Made by a program: the position numbers and the translations under genes. DNA of 60,338 nt, taken from the NCBI RefSeq assembly GCF_900115595.1, contig NZ_FOXA01000017.1:1-60338 (forward strand). Direction: 5' to 3'. This document shows positions 44,654 through 53,111 of the stretch, in pieces; positions within the stretch are counted from its first letter, which is position 1; every line of letters begins with the position of its first letter. The notes beneath the pieces are model-generated. The model searched no databases, was not told the origin of the DNA, and saw only the letters and a program-made list of their open reading frames with translations. Source of the DNA: Tranquillimonas alkanivorans (GTDB lineage Bacteria; Pseudomonadota; Alphaproteobacteria; Rhodobacterales; Rhodobacteraceae).

Positions 44654-46582
44654 ATGAGTGACAGACCGAAGACGCCGTTCCTGGACCGGGTGAAGAGCCC
44701 CGCGGACCTCAAGGGCCTGAGCGATGCGGACCTTCACCGCGTGGCCGAGGAGCTGCGCGCCGAGACGATCTCGGCCGTGTCCGAGACGGGCGGGCACCTT
44801 GGCGCGGGTCTTGGCGTGGTCGAGCTGACGGTCGCGCTGCACGCCGTCTTCGACACCCCGCGCGACCGGCTGATCTGGGACGTCAGCCACCAGAGCTATC
44901 CGCACAAGATCCTGACCGGTCGCCGCGACCGCATCCGCACACTGCGTCAGAAGGGCGGCTTGTCGGGTTTCACCAAGCGGTCGGAAAGCCCCTATGACCC
45001 CTTCGGCGCGGCGCACTCCTCGACCTCGATCAGCGCGGCGCTGGGCTTTGCGGTGGCGCGCGACTTGGGCGGGCAGCCGGACTACGGGCTGGGCGACGCC
45101 ATCGCGGTGATCGGCGACGGCGCGATCAGCGCCGGCATGGCCTACGAGGCGATGAACAATGCCGGGCACTTGGGCAAGCGGCTGATCGTCATCCTGAACG
45201 ACAACGAGATGTCCATCGCTCCGCCCGTGGGCGCGATGTCGTCCTACCTGTCGCGGCTCTATGCCGGGGCGCCGTTCCAGGACTTCAAGGCCATCGCCAA
45301 GGGTGCGGTCAGTTTCCTGCCGCCGCCGTTCCAGGAGGGCGCGCGACGGGCGAAGGATCTGCTCAAGCACATGACCATCGGCGGCACGCTGTTCGAGGAA
45401 ATGGGATTCTCCTATGTCGGGCCGATCGACGGCCACGACCTCGACCAGATCCTGCCGGTGTTGCGGGCGGTGAAGGCGCGGGCCGACGGGCCGATCCTGA
45501 TCCACGCCATCACGCGCAAGGGCAAGGGCTATGCCCCGGCCGAGGAAGCGGCGGACCGGGGCCACGGCGTGTCGAAGTTCGACGTCATCACCGGCGAGCA
45601 GAAGAAGGCCGCGTCGAACGCGCCGTCCTACACCAAGGTCTTCGCCCGCGCCCTCATGGCGCAGGCCGAGGCGGATGACCGCGTCTGCGCCGTCACCGCC
45701 GCCATGCCGGACGGAACGGGCCTGAACCTGTTCGCCGAGAAGTTCCCAAAGCGCTGCTTCGACGTGGGTATCGCCGAGCAGCACGGCGTCACGTTCTCGG
45801 CCGGGCTCGCCGCCGGGGGGCTGCGGCCGTTCTGCGCGATCTACTCGACTTTCCTTCAGCGTGGCTATGACCAGGTGGTGCACGACGTGGCGATCCAGCG
45901 CCTGCCGGTGCGCTTCGCCATCGACCGGGCCGGGCTGGTGGGGGCCGACGGGGCCACCCATGCGGGCGCGTTCGACGTGGCGTTCCTGGCCAACCTGCCC
46001 GGCTTCACGGTCATGGCCGCGGCGGACGAGGCCGAGCTGGTGCACATGGTCGCGACCGCCGCCGCGCATGACGAGGGACCGATTGCCTTCCGTTACCCGC
46101 GAGGTGAGGGTGAGGGCGTCGAGATGCCGGAGAAGGGCGAGCTGCTCGAGATCGGCAAGGGCCGGATGATCGCCGAGGGGCGGCAGGTCGCGCTTCTGTC
46201 CTTCGGTACGCGGCTGGGCGAGGTGCGCAAGGCGGCCGAGGCGTTGGGCGCGAAGGGCATCACCCCGACCATTGCCGACGCGCGTTTCGCCAAGCCGCTG
46301 GACCGCGACCTGATTCTGAAGCTTGCTGCCGAGCACGAGGCGCTGATCACCATCGAGGAAGGGGCCATCGGCGGCTTCGGCAGCCACGTGGCGCAGCTTC
46401 TGGCCGAGGAGGGCGTGTTCGACCGGGGGCTGAAGTACCGCTCGATGGTGCTGCCGGACACGTTCATCGACCAGGCCTCGCCGAAGGACATGTACGACGT
46501 CGCGGCGCTGAACGCCGAGCATATCGAGGCCAAGGTTCTGGCCGTGCTGGGAGAGGAGACCGCCCGCGCCGCCAACGCCTGA
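44654..46582 (+). CDS. dxs: 1-deoxy-D-xylulose-5-phosphate synthase Dxs
   Basis: The 642-residue thiamine-diphosphate enzyme makes the first intermediate of the non-mevalonate isoprenoid pathway from pyruvate and glyceraldehyde phosphate. The substrate site [13 protein letters not shown] is at about 47-59, and the ThDP/Mg motif [18 protein letters not shown] at about 154-171. A transketolase-type central domain has [15 protein letters not shown] with catalytic Glu. Length is standard, and it follows ispA by 146 bases on the same strand. Confidence 0.96.
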   Translation: MSDRPKTPFLDRVKSPADLKGLSDADLHRVAEELRAETISAVSETGGHLGAGLGVVELTVALHAVFDTPRDRLIWDVSHQSYPHKILTGRRDRIRTLRQKGGLSGFTKRSESPYDPFGAAHSSTSISAALGFAVARDLGGQPDYGLGDAIAVIGDGAISAGMAYEAMNNAGHLGKRLIVILNDNEMSIAPPVGAMSSYLSRLYAGAPFQDFKAIAKGAVSFLPPPFQEGARRAKDLLKHMTIGGTLFEEMGFSYVGPIDGHDLDQILPVLRAVKARADGPILIHAITRKGKGYAPAEEAADRGHGVSKFDVITGEQKKAASNAPSYTKVFARALMAQAEADDRVCAVTAAMPDGTGLNLFAEKFPKRCFDVGIAEQHGVTFSAGLAAGGLRPFCAIYSTFLQRGYDQVVHDVAIQRLPVRFAIDRAGLVGADGATHAGAFDVAFLANLPGFTVMAAADEAELVHMVATAAAHDEGPIAFRYPRGEGEGVEMPEKGELLEIGKGRMIAEGRQVALLSFGTRLGEVRKAAEALGAKGITPTIADARFAKPLDRDLILKLAAEHEALITIEEGAIGGFGSHVAQLLAEEGVFDRGLKYRSMVLPDTFIDQASPKDMYDVAALNAEHIEAKVLAVLGEETARAANA

Positions 46583-46799
46583 CGCGAGGTCACGGGGGCG
46601 CGATCACATTTGTGCCCGGATCTTCCTGCACTCGAGGCGCATGCCGCGCTGGATGTTCGCCCACAAGGCGAGCAGTATCCGGTGCTCAGGCAGCTCCTCG
46701 AACCTGCTCTGGGGTTCGCGGCGCGGCTGCCCGGGACAGGTCCTCCCGGGTGGCCGCCAGCCGCCGGCGTGCCTGAATGGCAACGGGAAGGAGCTTCAC

Positions 46800-47480
46800 G
46801 TGAATCAGAGTGTCCGACCCCTCCTGCGCTATCGCCTGTTCGTGTTCGGGTTGGCGCTTGTCTATTGGCTCTACCAGTTCAAGGCGGTGGGCAGCGGGTT
46901 CGGCTGGCAGTTCCGCTACCTGACCATCTGGGCGCTGACGCTGTCGTTGATCTCGGCCGCGGCCATGCTGCGCCACTCGCTGGGCCGGGGCGGACCGCCG
47001 TATGCGCTGGCAGCGGTGACGGCGGTGGTAAACGGGCTGGTCGTGCTGTCGTACTGGCGGCTGTACTTCACGGACCCATCCTTGGTGAACAGCGCCGGTA
47101 TCGCGTGGTGGCAGGAGTACTACCTGCACCTCGTGGGGCCGGTGCTGCAATGGATCGACGCGCTGGTGCTGTTCGGCGCGTTCCGCAAGCCGTGGCGCAC
47201 GCTGGGCTGGCTGGTGACGCTGATCCTGGCCTATGTCGGCTGGATCGAGCTCGCCGTGCAGCCGCGGCTCGACTGGCCGCAAGGCAGCGTGACGTCCGGC
47301 CTGCCGTACCCGTTCCTCAACGACATGGCGTTCGACGCGCGGCTGGGCTTCTATGCCGCGACCGGGTTGAGCGGGCTTGTCCTGCTGGCCGCCGGTACGG
47401 GCGCGACATGGGCGCGGCGGCGGGTACTTCAGGTCTCGGAGTCCAGCAGCGCGCGCAGCCCGTCGCGGTACGACGGATAG
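46800..47480 (+). CDS. Six-helix membrane protein (Pr6Pr-like)
   Basis: This 226-residue protein has about six membrane helices rich in Trp and Tyr, including YYLHLVGPVLQWIDALVLFG and PYPFLNDM. These resemble the Pr6Pr/FAR-17a-type integral membrane family of unknown activity. The start is GTG with AAGGAG seven bases upstream; longer upstream frames lack support. Its 3' end overlaps the convergent SDR gene by 52 bases. Confidence 0.75.
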   Translation: MNQSVRPLLRYRLFVFGLALVYWLYQFKAVGSGFGWQFRYLTIWALTLSLISAAAMLRHSLGRGGPPYALAAVTAVVNGLVVLSYWRLYFTDPSLVNSAGIAWWQEYYLHLVGPVLQWIDALVLFGAFRKPWRTLGWLVTLILAYVGWIELAVQPRLDWPQGSVTSGLPYPFLNDMAFDARLGFYAATGLSGLVLLAAGTGATWARRRVLQVSESSSARSPSRYDG

Positions 47481-48292
47481 AGCAGCCGCACGCCGAGTTC
47501 GTCCCTGATGCGATCGTTTCGCACGCGCTTGGACTCGGCGTAGAAGCTGCGCGCCATCGGCGACATCTCGGCTTCTTCGAATGGCACGGCCGCCGGGACC
47601 GGCTTGCCCAGAAGCTCGGCGGCGTGGGCGATCACGTCCTGCGGCGGGGCGGGGTCGTCGTCGCAGACGTTGTAAGCCGCGCCGGGGTTGGGGTGCGCGA
47701 TGGAGGCGTCGAGCACCTGCGCGATGTCGTCGACATGGGTGCGGCTGAAGACCTGCCCCTCTTTCACGATCCGCCGGGCCGTGCCCGCCCTCACCTTGGC
47801 GAAGGGGCCGCGGCCGGGGCCATAGATGCCGGCGAGCCGGAAGATGTGAAGCGGCAGGCCCGAACGGTCGGCCAGCTCTCGCCACTGACCCTCGGCCATG
47901 ACGCGCAGGCGGCCGCGCCGGGTCGAGGGCGTCAGCGGCGCGCTCTCGTCCACCCAGTCGCCGCCATGGTCGCCGTAGACGCCGGTCGTCGACAGGTAGC
48001 CTGCCCAGCGGATGTGCGGAGCCGCCGCCGCGATATCGTCGGCGAGTTCGGCGAGCACCGGGTCGCCGTCGTCGCCCGGCGCGGCAGAGATCAGAAGGTG
48101 CGTGGCGTGCGCCAGGGCCGGACGTACGTCCTCGCCCGGCCAGACCAGCGCTTCGGCCCCCGTGGTGGCGATGCCGGCGGCCTTCTCGGCGCTTCGCGTG
48201 GTTCCGATGACCCGCCAGCCGCGCGGCAGCAGCCGCCGGGCCAGCGCGCGGGCCGAATATCCGTGTCCGAACGAGAGAAGCGTTTCCGTCAT
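47429..48292 (-). CDS. NAD-dependent epimerase/dehydratase-type SDR protein
   Basis: The 287-residue Rossmann protein has LSFGHGYSARALARRL at the N-terminus. A short STTGVYGDHGGDWVDE segment carries the Tyr active-site region, followed by FRLAGIYGPGRGPF. It resembles YeeZ-like SDRs of unknown substrate. The ATG at 48292 has only a weak upstream AAGAG. It overlaps the convergent membrane-protein gene by 52 bases, which is unusual for this compact genome. Confidence 0.8.
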   Translation of the reverse strand: MTETLLSFGHGYSARALARRLLPRGWRVIGTTRSAEKAAGIATTGAEALVWPGEDVRPALAHATHLLISAAPGDDGDPVLAELADDIAAAAPHIRWAGYLSTTGVYGDHGGDWVDESAPLTPSTRRGRLRVMAEGQWRELADRSGLPLHIFRLAGIYGPGRGPFAKVRAGTARRIVKEGQVFSRTHVDDIAQVLDASIAHPNPGAAYNVCDDDPAPPQDVIAHAAELLGKPVPAAVPFEEAEMSPMARSFYAESKRVRNDRIRDELGVRLLYPSYRDGLRALLDSET

Positions 48293-48370
48293 GGCTCTTG
48301 TCTTGGCACGATCGTGGCGCGGGGCAAGGGGGGACTTGCATTTCCGCCGCGTCCGTCGCTGACTGAGGAC

Positions 48371-48724
48371 ATGGCTGACAAACCCGGACTCGACGCGGCA
48401 TATGCGCTGCACTCTCCCGACGACTCCCGCCGTCTCTATGCCGACTGGGCCGAGACGTACGACACCGAGTTCGCCAAGGCGACCGGCTTTCAGGTGCCCA
48501 CCGAGGTCGCGCGCGTCTTCCGCGAGAGCGGCGGCGAGGGCCCGGTGCTCGACATCGGCGCGGGGACGGGGGCAGTGGGCGAGGCGCTCGCCCGGCAGAA
48601 GTTCGACATTTTCGCCCGGCACATCACGGACCTGCAGTTGCACGAGGTCGCGAACTATACCGCGAACGCGGACCCCGCGCATGCCGGGGACCGGAGCCTG
48701 ATCGCGGCATTCCGCAAGCTCTGA
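48371..48724 (+). pseudogene. Truncated SAM-dependent methyltransferase remnant
   Basis: This 117-residue frame starts like class I methyltransferases (LYADWAETYDTEF...VLDIGAGTGAVGEALA, SAM site about residues 60-69). It then switches abruptly to an unrelated tail, KFDIFARHITDLQLHEVANY, and stops. The rest of the catalytic fold is absent. The simplest reading is an internal deletion that joined two remnants; a genuine short protein is less likely. No frameshift restores the missing part in the following 57 bases. Confidence 0.6.
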
Positions 48725-48781
48725 AACAGGAACCCGGCTCGGGCCGGTCCCGTTGACACTCAAAGCGTCAAGGAGGGGCAG

Positions 48782-49138
48782 ATGGCTGTGCCAGAACGCT
48801 ATCGAGACATCGATTTCACGCCGCCCGAGGAGGCGGCGCGCGCCGCCGAGAAGGGGCTGGATCTGTGCGACCGGTTCGACCGCGGCGGCACGGAAGCGGG
48901 GCTTGCCCGGGCGCGCAGCCTGAAGAAACGCCAGCCCCTCCCGCCCGAGGCCATCGGCAAGATGGTGGCGTACTTCCAGCGCCACGAGGGCGACAAGATC
49001 AAGGGCAATTTCGGCGACGACGAGGACCCGTCCGAGGGTTACGTCGCCTGGCTTCTGCGCGGCGGCGATGCCGGACGGGACTGGGCGGAAGAGGTGCAGG
49101 ACCGGATGGAGAAAGCGGACGCGGCGGCGGCCTCATGA
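48782..49138 (+). CDS. Conserved hypothetical protein, 118 residues
   Basis: The soluble, charged protein ends in DPSEGYVAWLLRGGDAGRDWAEEVQDRM, a short module I associate with phage-related and DNA-packaging-linked proteins; this link is uncertain. A strong AGGAGGGG lies just upstream of the ATG. No catalytic motif is visible. Confidence 0.7.
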   Translation: MAVPERYRDIDFTPPEEAARAAEKGLDLCDRFDRGGTEAGLARARSLKKRQPLPPEAIGKMVAYFQRHEGDKIKGNFGDDEDPSEGYVAWLLRGGDAGRDWAEEVQDRMEKADAAAAS

Positions 49139-49142
49139 TCGC

Positions 49143-49559
49143 TCAGTCCGCGCCCAGCAGGTGCAGCGTCCGCTCGCATCGCTGCTTGCCGTAGATGTCG
49201 GCGAGGACGTCCGCGAACACCGGGTCTGCACCGGGCAGCGTATCGAACAGCGTGGCCGACGAGCGCAGCTTCATCGCGTCCACGCCGCCCAGGATCGCCT
49301 CGGGCGGCGTGCCGGCATGTCCGAGCATCAGCTGATTGCACTCGATCAGGCGCGCACCCAGTACCGGGTGCGCGAGGTAGGCGGCGGCCTCTTCCAGATC
49401 TTCAATGCCGTAGTACTGCGCGGTGGAGGATCGTCCGAGGCCGCGTAGCTGCGGAAAGACGAACCACATCCAGTGCGACCGTTTTCCCCCCGCACGCAGT
49501 TCATCCATGGCCGTGTCGATCACGCCCTCCTGCGCGTCGAGGAAGCGCTGAAGGTTCAT
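49143..49559 (-). CDS. DUF1810 family protein
   Basis: The 138-residue helical protein begins MNLQRFLDAQEGVIDTAMDE and contains KRSHWMWFVFPQLRGLGRSS, the signature of DUF1810 (calpastatin-like in older naming). Function is unknown. It overlaps the SelW-like gene by four bases, so both are co-translated. Confidence 0.88.
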   Translation of the reverse strand: MNLQRFLDAQEGVIDTAMDELRAGGKRSHWMWFVFPQLRGLGRSSTAQYYGIEDLEEAAAYLAHPVLGARLIECNQLMLGHAGTPPEAILGGVDAMKLRSSATLFDTLPGADPVFADVLADIYGKQRCERTLHLLGAD

Positions 49560-49849
49560 GCTTGGCCCCCCGCGGGCCGGTCGGCATGGCCCAGGTCGCG
49601 CTCGGGGAAGGCGACGTCGCGGACGAGTTGCTTCAGCCGCTTCGCCTCGGGGAAGCCGCCGTCGCGGGCGCGGTCCCAGATCGTCGCGCCGTCGACCGTG
49701 ATGGTGAACGTGCCGCCCGTGGCGGGCACAAGCGTGACCGCCGCAAGGTCCTGCCCGAACGTCTGCAACAGTTCCTGCGCCATCCAGCCGGCGCGCAGCA
49801 GCCAGTTGCACTGGGTGCAGTACGTGATCTCGATCCCTGGCCGCGCCAT
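49556..49849 (-). CDS. SelT/SelW/SelH-type (Rdx) thioredoxin-like protein
   Basis: This 97-residue protein begins EITYCTQCNWLLRAGWMAQELLQTF, the CxxC redox motif (Cys11, Cys14) followed by the conserved W-A-E helix of the Rdx family. The selenocysteine position is an ordinary cysteine here. It probably acts in thiol-based redox chemistry. Confidence 0.87.
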   Translation of the reverse strand: MARPGIEITYCTQCNWLLRAGWMAQELLQTFGQDLAAVTLVPATGGTFTITVDGATIWDRARDGGFPEAKRLKQLVRDVAFPERDLGHADRPAGGQA

Positions 49850-49867
49850 CGGTGCCTCCGTTCCCCT

Positions 49868-50839
49868 CTAGCGGTCGATCAATGCCATCAGCCGCCGCTC
49901 GTCCACCCTGAGACCGCTGATCTGCGGCGGGTCCTGAGGGATGCGGCCGGGATCCTCGGCCAGCGCGATGACCTCGGGGTGGATGTAGCTGTTGCGCGCG
50001 ATGGTGGGCGTGTTCGCCAGCCGCTGCGCCGCCGCCTCGGACATGCCCTTGATCGTCACCTTCTCGGCCTCGGCCGCCGCGTGCAGGGCCGCGACCGACC
50101 CGTTCCAGGTGCGGAACGTCTTGGCGGTCAGCCGGTCGCTCTGCGTGATCTCGGCCAGCCGGTGGTTCACAAGGTCCGACGTCACCTCGCGCGGGGTGCC
50201 GTCGGAATCGATCCATTCGACCAGCCGCGCGCCCGGCAGGTCGTCGAGATCGTGCAGCACCTTCTGAAGCTTGTTGTCCTTCACGTGCCGCTTCACGTCG
50301 CGCCCGCCCTTGCCGGGATAGCGCAGGTCCAGCCCGTGTTCGCCCAGCGACAGGTGCCGGTGGGTCAGCGTCGTTGCGCCGTAAGTGCCGTTCTCGTGCT
50401 CGTAATCCGGGTGGCCGATGCGCAGCGACAGGCGGTCGATTATCGCCAGCACGGCGGCCACTGCGAAATCGATGTCCCCTGCCTCGCGGTCGAGGTCGCG
50501 CGCGATGTTGCGGCGGATGCGGGGCAGGGCGCGGCCGAACTCGGTCAGGTCGTCGTACTTCTTGCGCGCGCGGTACTCGGTCCATTTCGGGTGATACCGG
50601 TACTGCTTGCGCTGCCGTGCGTCGCGGCCCGAGGCTTGAAGATGCCCGTCGGGACGCGGGCAGATCCAGACGTTCTCATAGGCCGGCGGCACGGCGAGCG
50701 AGGACAGACGCCGCCGCTCCTCGACATCCTCGATGCGGGTGCCGTCGGGGGCGAAATAGGTAAATCCGCGCCCGCAGCGGCGGCGCGTGATGCCGGGGCG
50801 CGTGTCGGGATAGTAGATGAGGTCGGGGATCTCACGCAT
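49868..50839 (-). CDS. DNA topoisomerase IB (poxvirus type)
   Basis: The 323-residue protein relaxes supercoils through a 3'-phosphotyrosyl link. The N-terminal domain has GFTYFAPDGTRI and PPAYENVWICPRPDGHLQASGRDARQRKQYRYHP. In the catalytic part, KNKLQK-like VKDNKLQKVLHDL, FRTWNGSVAALH and the nucleophile Tyr in ARNSYIHPEVI (about 285) are visible. The ATG at 50839 is chosen; a TTG four codons earlier is possible. Confidence 0.92.
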   Translation of the reverse strand: MREIPDLIYYPDTRPGITRRRCGRGFTYFAPDGTRIEDVEERRRLSSLAVPPAYENVWICPRPDGHLQASGRDARQRKQYRYHPKWTEYRARKKYDDLTEFGRALPRIRRNIARDLDREAGDIDFAVAAVLAIIDRLSLRIGHPDYEHENGTYGATTLTHRHLSLGEHGLDLRYPGKGGRDVKRHVKDNKLQKVLHDLDDLPGARLVEWIDSDGTPREVTSDLVNHRLAEITQSDRLTAKTFRTWNGSVAALHAAAEAEKVTIKGMSEAAAQRLANTPTIARNSYIHPEVIALAEDPGRIPQDPPQISGLRVDERRLMALIDR

Positions 50840-50907
50840 GGCATCCGTCAACCGAGGTGCGGGGCTCGTGGTTCCGCCCGCGGCTACACGGATGCGTCAG
50901 TCGCGCG

Positions 50908-51684
50908 TCACCACGCCAGCCGCGTGCGGATCGAGGCATGCAGCGCGTCCGGCGCGGCGATCACGCCGTCGGCGCGCCGGTCCGCGGTGTTGAAGCGCAG
51001 CGGCGCGCCGTGCCGATCGGTGACGGTGCCCCCGGCCTCGCGCACGATCAGGCTGCCGGCGGCGATGTCCCATTCCCACGCGGGGACGAGGGTGAACATC
51101 GCGTCATAGCGGCCCTCGGCCACCAGCGTCAGGCGGTAGGCGAGCGAGGGGCGGAAGCTGCGTTTGAAGTTGGGAACCGGTCCGCTCCAGTTCTCGGGGC
51201 GGAAGTTCGGGCGGTTGGCGAGCACGCGCGCGCCGTCGGCCTCGCCGTGCGCGCTGACCGAAAGCGGCGCGCCGTTCAGCGCGGCCCCCTGACCCAGTCC
51301 GGCGGCGTAGAGTTTGTCCATCACCGGCAGGTAGACGACCGCCGCCATGACCCGACCGTGTTCGGCCACGGCAAGCGACAGCGCCCAGGTCTCTTCCCCG
51401 GCGACGAAGGCGCGGGTGCCGTCGATGGGGTCGACCACGAAGATGCGCTTCGCCTCGTGGCGGGCGGGATCGTCCTCGCTTTCTTCGCTCAGCCAGCCGT
51501 ATTCCGGGCGCGCGTGCCCGAGCGCCGCGCGCAGGTGAGCATCGACGGCCAGGTCGGCCTCGGTCACCGGGCCGGCGGTGCCGCCCTTGTCCCAGACCTG
51601 AGGATCCGCGCGCCAGTGCTTACGCGCAATTTCTCCGGCGGCCTGCGCCGCGTCGATGAGAAGCGGGAGGTCAGTCGCCGGCAA
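50908..51684 (-). CDS. Inositol-monophosphatase-family phosphatase, CysQ-like
   Basis: This 258-residue Mg-dependent phosphatase has the motif VVDPIDGTRAFVAGEETWALSLA (about 82-104) and the second metal site AWEWDIAAGSLIVREAGG. Close relatives dephosphorylate 3'-phosphoadenosine 5'-phosphate or inositol phosphates. The start is TTG at 51684, overlapping the end of pmbA by 14 bases, so expression is coupled. Confidence 0.88.
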   Translation of the reverse strand: MPATDLPLLIDAAQAAGEIARKHWRADPQVWDKGGTAGPVTEADLAVDAHLRAALGHARPEYGWLSEESEDDPARHEAKRIFVVDPIDGTRAFVAGEETWALSLAVAEHGRVMAAVVYLPVMDKLYAAGLGQGAALNGAPLSVSAHGEADGARVLANRPNFRPENWSGPVPNFKRSFRPSLAYRLTLVAEGRYDAMFTLVPAWEWDIAAGSLIVREAGGTVTDRHGAPLRFNTADRRADGVIAAPDALHASIRTRLAW

Positions 51685-53017
51685 GCGTCAGCCCCTCGAC
51701 CAGAAGCGAGGGCACGACGCGCGACAGGTGCGTGCGCGCGTCGTTGGCCGGGACGATCGACAGCAGCATGTCGCGCAGGTTGCCGGCGAGCGTGATCTCG
51801 TTGACCGCGTGCACCGGCTCGCCGTTCTCGATCCACAGGCCGGACGCGCCGCGCGACCAGTCGCCGGTATTCGGGTTGACCGTGGCGCCGATGAACGAGG
51901 TGACGAGCAGGCCGGTGCCCATCTCGCGCAACAGCTCCTCTTTCGTCAGCGTGCCCGGCGTAAGGACGATGTTCGAGTTGCCCGGCGACGGCGGAGCGGA
52001 GGGGCTGCGCATGGCGTTCCCGGTGCTGTTCAGCCCCAGCTTGCGGCCGGTGGCAAGGTCGAGCGTCCAGCTTTTCAGCACGCCATCCTCGACGATGTGG
52101 CGTGGCTTGGCCGCGAGCCCCTCGGCATCGAAGGGGCGCGATCCGGTGACGCGCGGGCGCAGCGGGTCCTCGAGCAGCGAAATCCACGACGGCAGCACCT
52201 GCTGGCCCATCAGGTCGCGGGCCCAGGACGAGCCGCGCGCGATGGCGGTGCCGTTGGTGGCGCTGAGCAGATGCCCGATGAGCGAGGCGGCAATGCGTTC
52301 GTCGAAGATGACCGGGTAGGCGCCGGTCTTGGGCCGCTTGGGATTGGCGCGCTGCAACGTGCGCTCGGCGGCGATGCGGCCGACCTCTTCGGGCGACATC
52401 ATGTCTTCGGCGTGGATGCGCAGGTCGCTGAAGTAGTCCCGCTCCATCCCCAGCCCCTCGCCGGTGATGGCGCCGCAGGACAGGTAGCGGTCGGTGCGGG
52501 TGTAGCTGCCGGCGAAGCCGTTGGTGCCCGAAAGCCGGATGGTGCGGCGGCCGTAGCCGGCGGTCGAGGACAGGACCTGCGCGATCCCCTCATGCGCCAG
52601 CGCGGCGGCCTCAGCGCGGTGCGCCTCGTCCTCCAGATCGGCCGGCGCGGGTTCGGCGGAGGGGTCGGCCAGGTCGAGCGCGTCGACGTCCCAGAAGGTG
52701 GCGAGCTGATCGCCCTTGGCCAGACCGATGTAAGGATCCTCGGGCGCCTCTTTCGCCATGGCGACGGCGCGTTCGGCCATCATGCGGAACGTTTCGGGCC
52801 GGATGTCGGAGGCCGAAACGCAGGCCTGCCGCTTGCCCATCAGGACCCGCAGGCCCACATCCACGGCCTCGGACCTCTCGGCATGCTCGAGCCCGCCCTT
52901 GAGCACGTCGATGGAGATCGAGGTTCCGTCCACGGCGACGGCGTCGGCCTCCTCGGCCCCGGCATTCAGCGCGGCGGTGAGAAGATCGGCGGTGATGGAC
53001 GCGAGCGGGTCGGACAT
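51671..53017 (-). CDS. pmbA: TldD/PmbA-family metalloprotease-like protein PmbA
   Basis: The 448-residue protein is like E. coli PmbA (TldE), the non-metal partner of TldD that matures peptides such as microcin B17 and CcdA. Conserved regions include DVGLRVLMGKRQACVSASD, GTNGFAGSYTRTDRYLS, ATNGTAIARGSSW and NPNTGDWSRGASGLWIENGE. AGGAAGGAG upstream supports the ATG at 53017. TldD is not in the window. Confidence 0.9.
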   Translation of the reverse strand: MSDPLASITADLLTAALNAGAEEADAVAVDGTSISIDVLKGGLEHAERSEAVDVGLRVLMGKRQACVSASDIRPETFRMMAERAVAMAKEAPEDPYIGLAKGDQLATFWDVDALDLADPSAEPAPADLEDEAHRAEAAALAHEGIAQVLSSTAGYGRRTIRLSGTNGFAGSYTRTDRYLSCGAITGEGLGMERDYFSDLRIHAEDMMSPEEVGRIAAERTLQRANPKRPKTGAYPVIFDERIAASLIGHLLSATNGTAIARGSSWARDLMGQQVLPSWISLLEDPLRPRVTGSRPFDAEGLAAKPRHIVEDGVLKSWTLDLATGRKLGLNSTGNAMRSPSAPPSPGNSNIVLTPGTLTKEELLREMGTGLLVTSFIGATVNPNTGDWSRGASGLWIENGEPVHAVNEITLAGNLRDMLLSIVPANDARTHLSRVVPSLLVEGLTLAGD

Positions 53018-53111
53018 GCGCGGCGGCTCCTTCCTGGTGTGACTTGGCACCTAGTCCGGCGGAGGTCGCCGCGCAAGGCTGCGGCGGACGCAAGGCGCCC
53101 GCCGCCGGACG

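Noticed and set aside
46610-48724. Continuous 704-codon plus-strand frame
   Set aside because: It runs out of frame through the membrane-protein gene and antisense to the SDR gene. Only the last 117 codons begin with a plausible start and show methyltransferase sequence.
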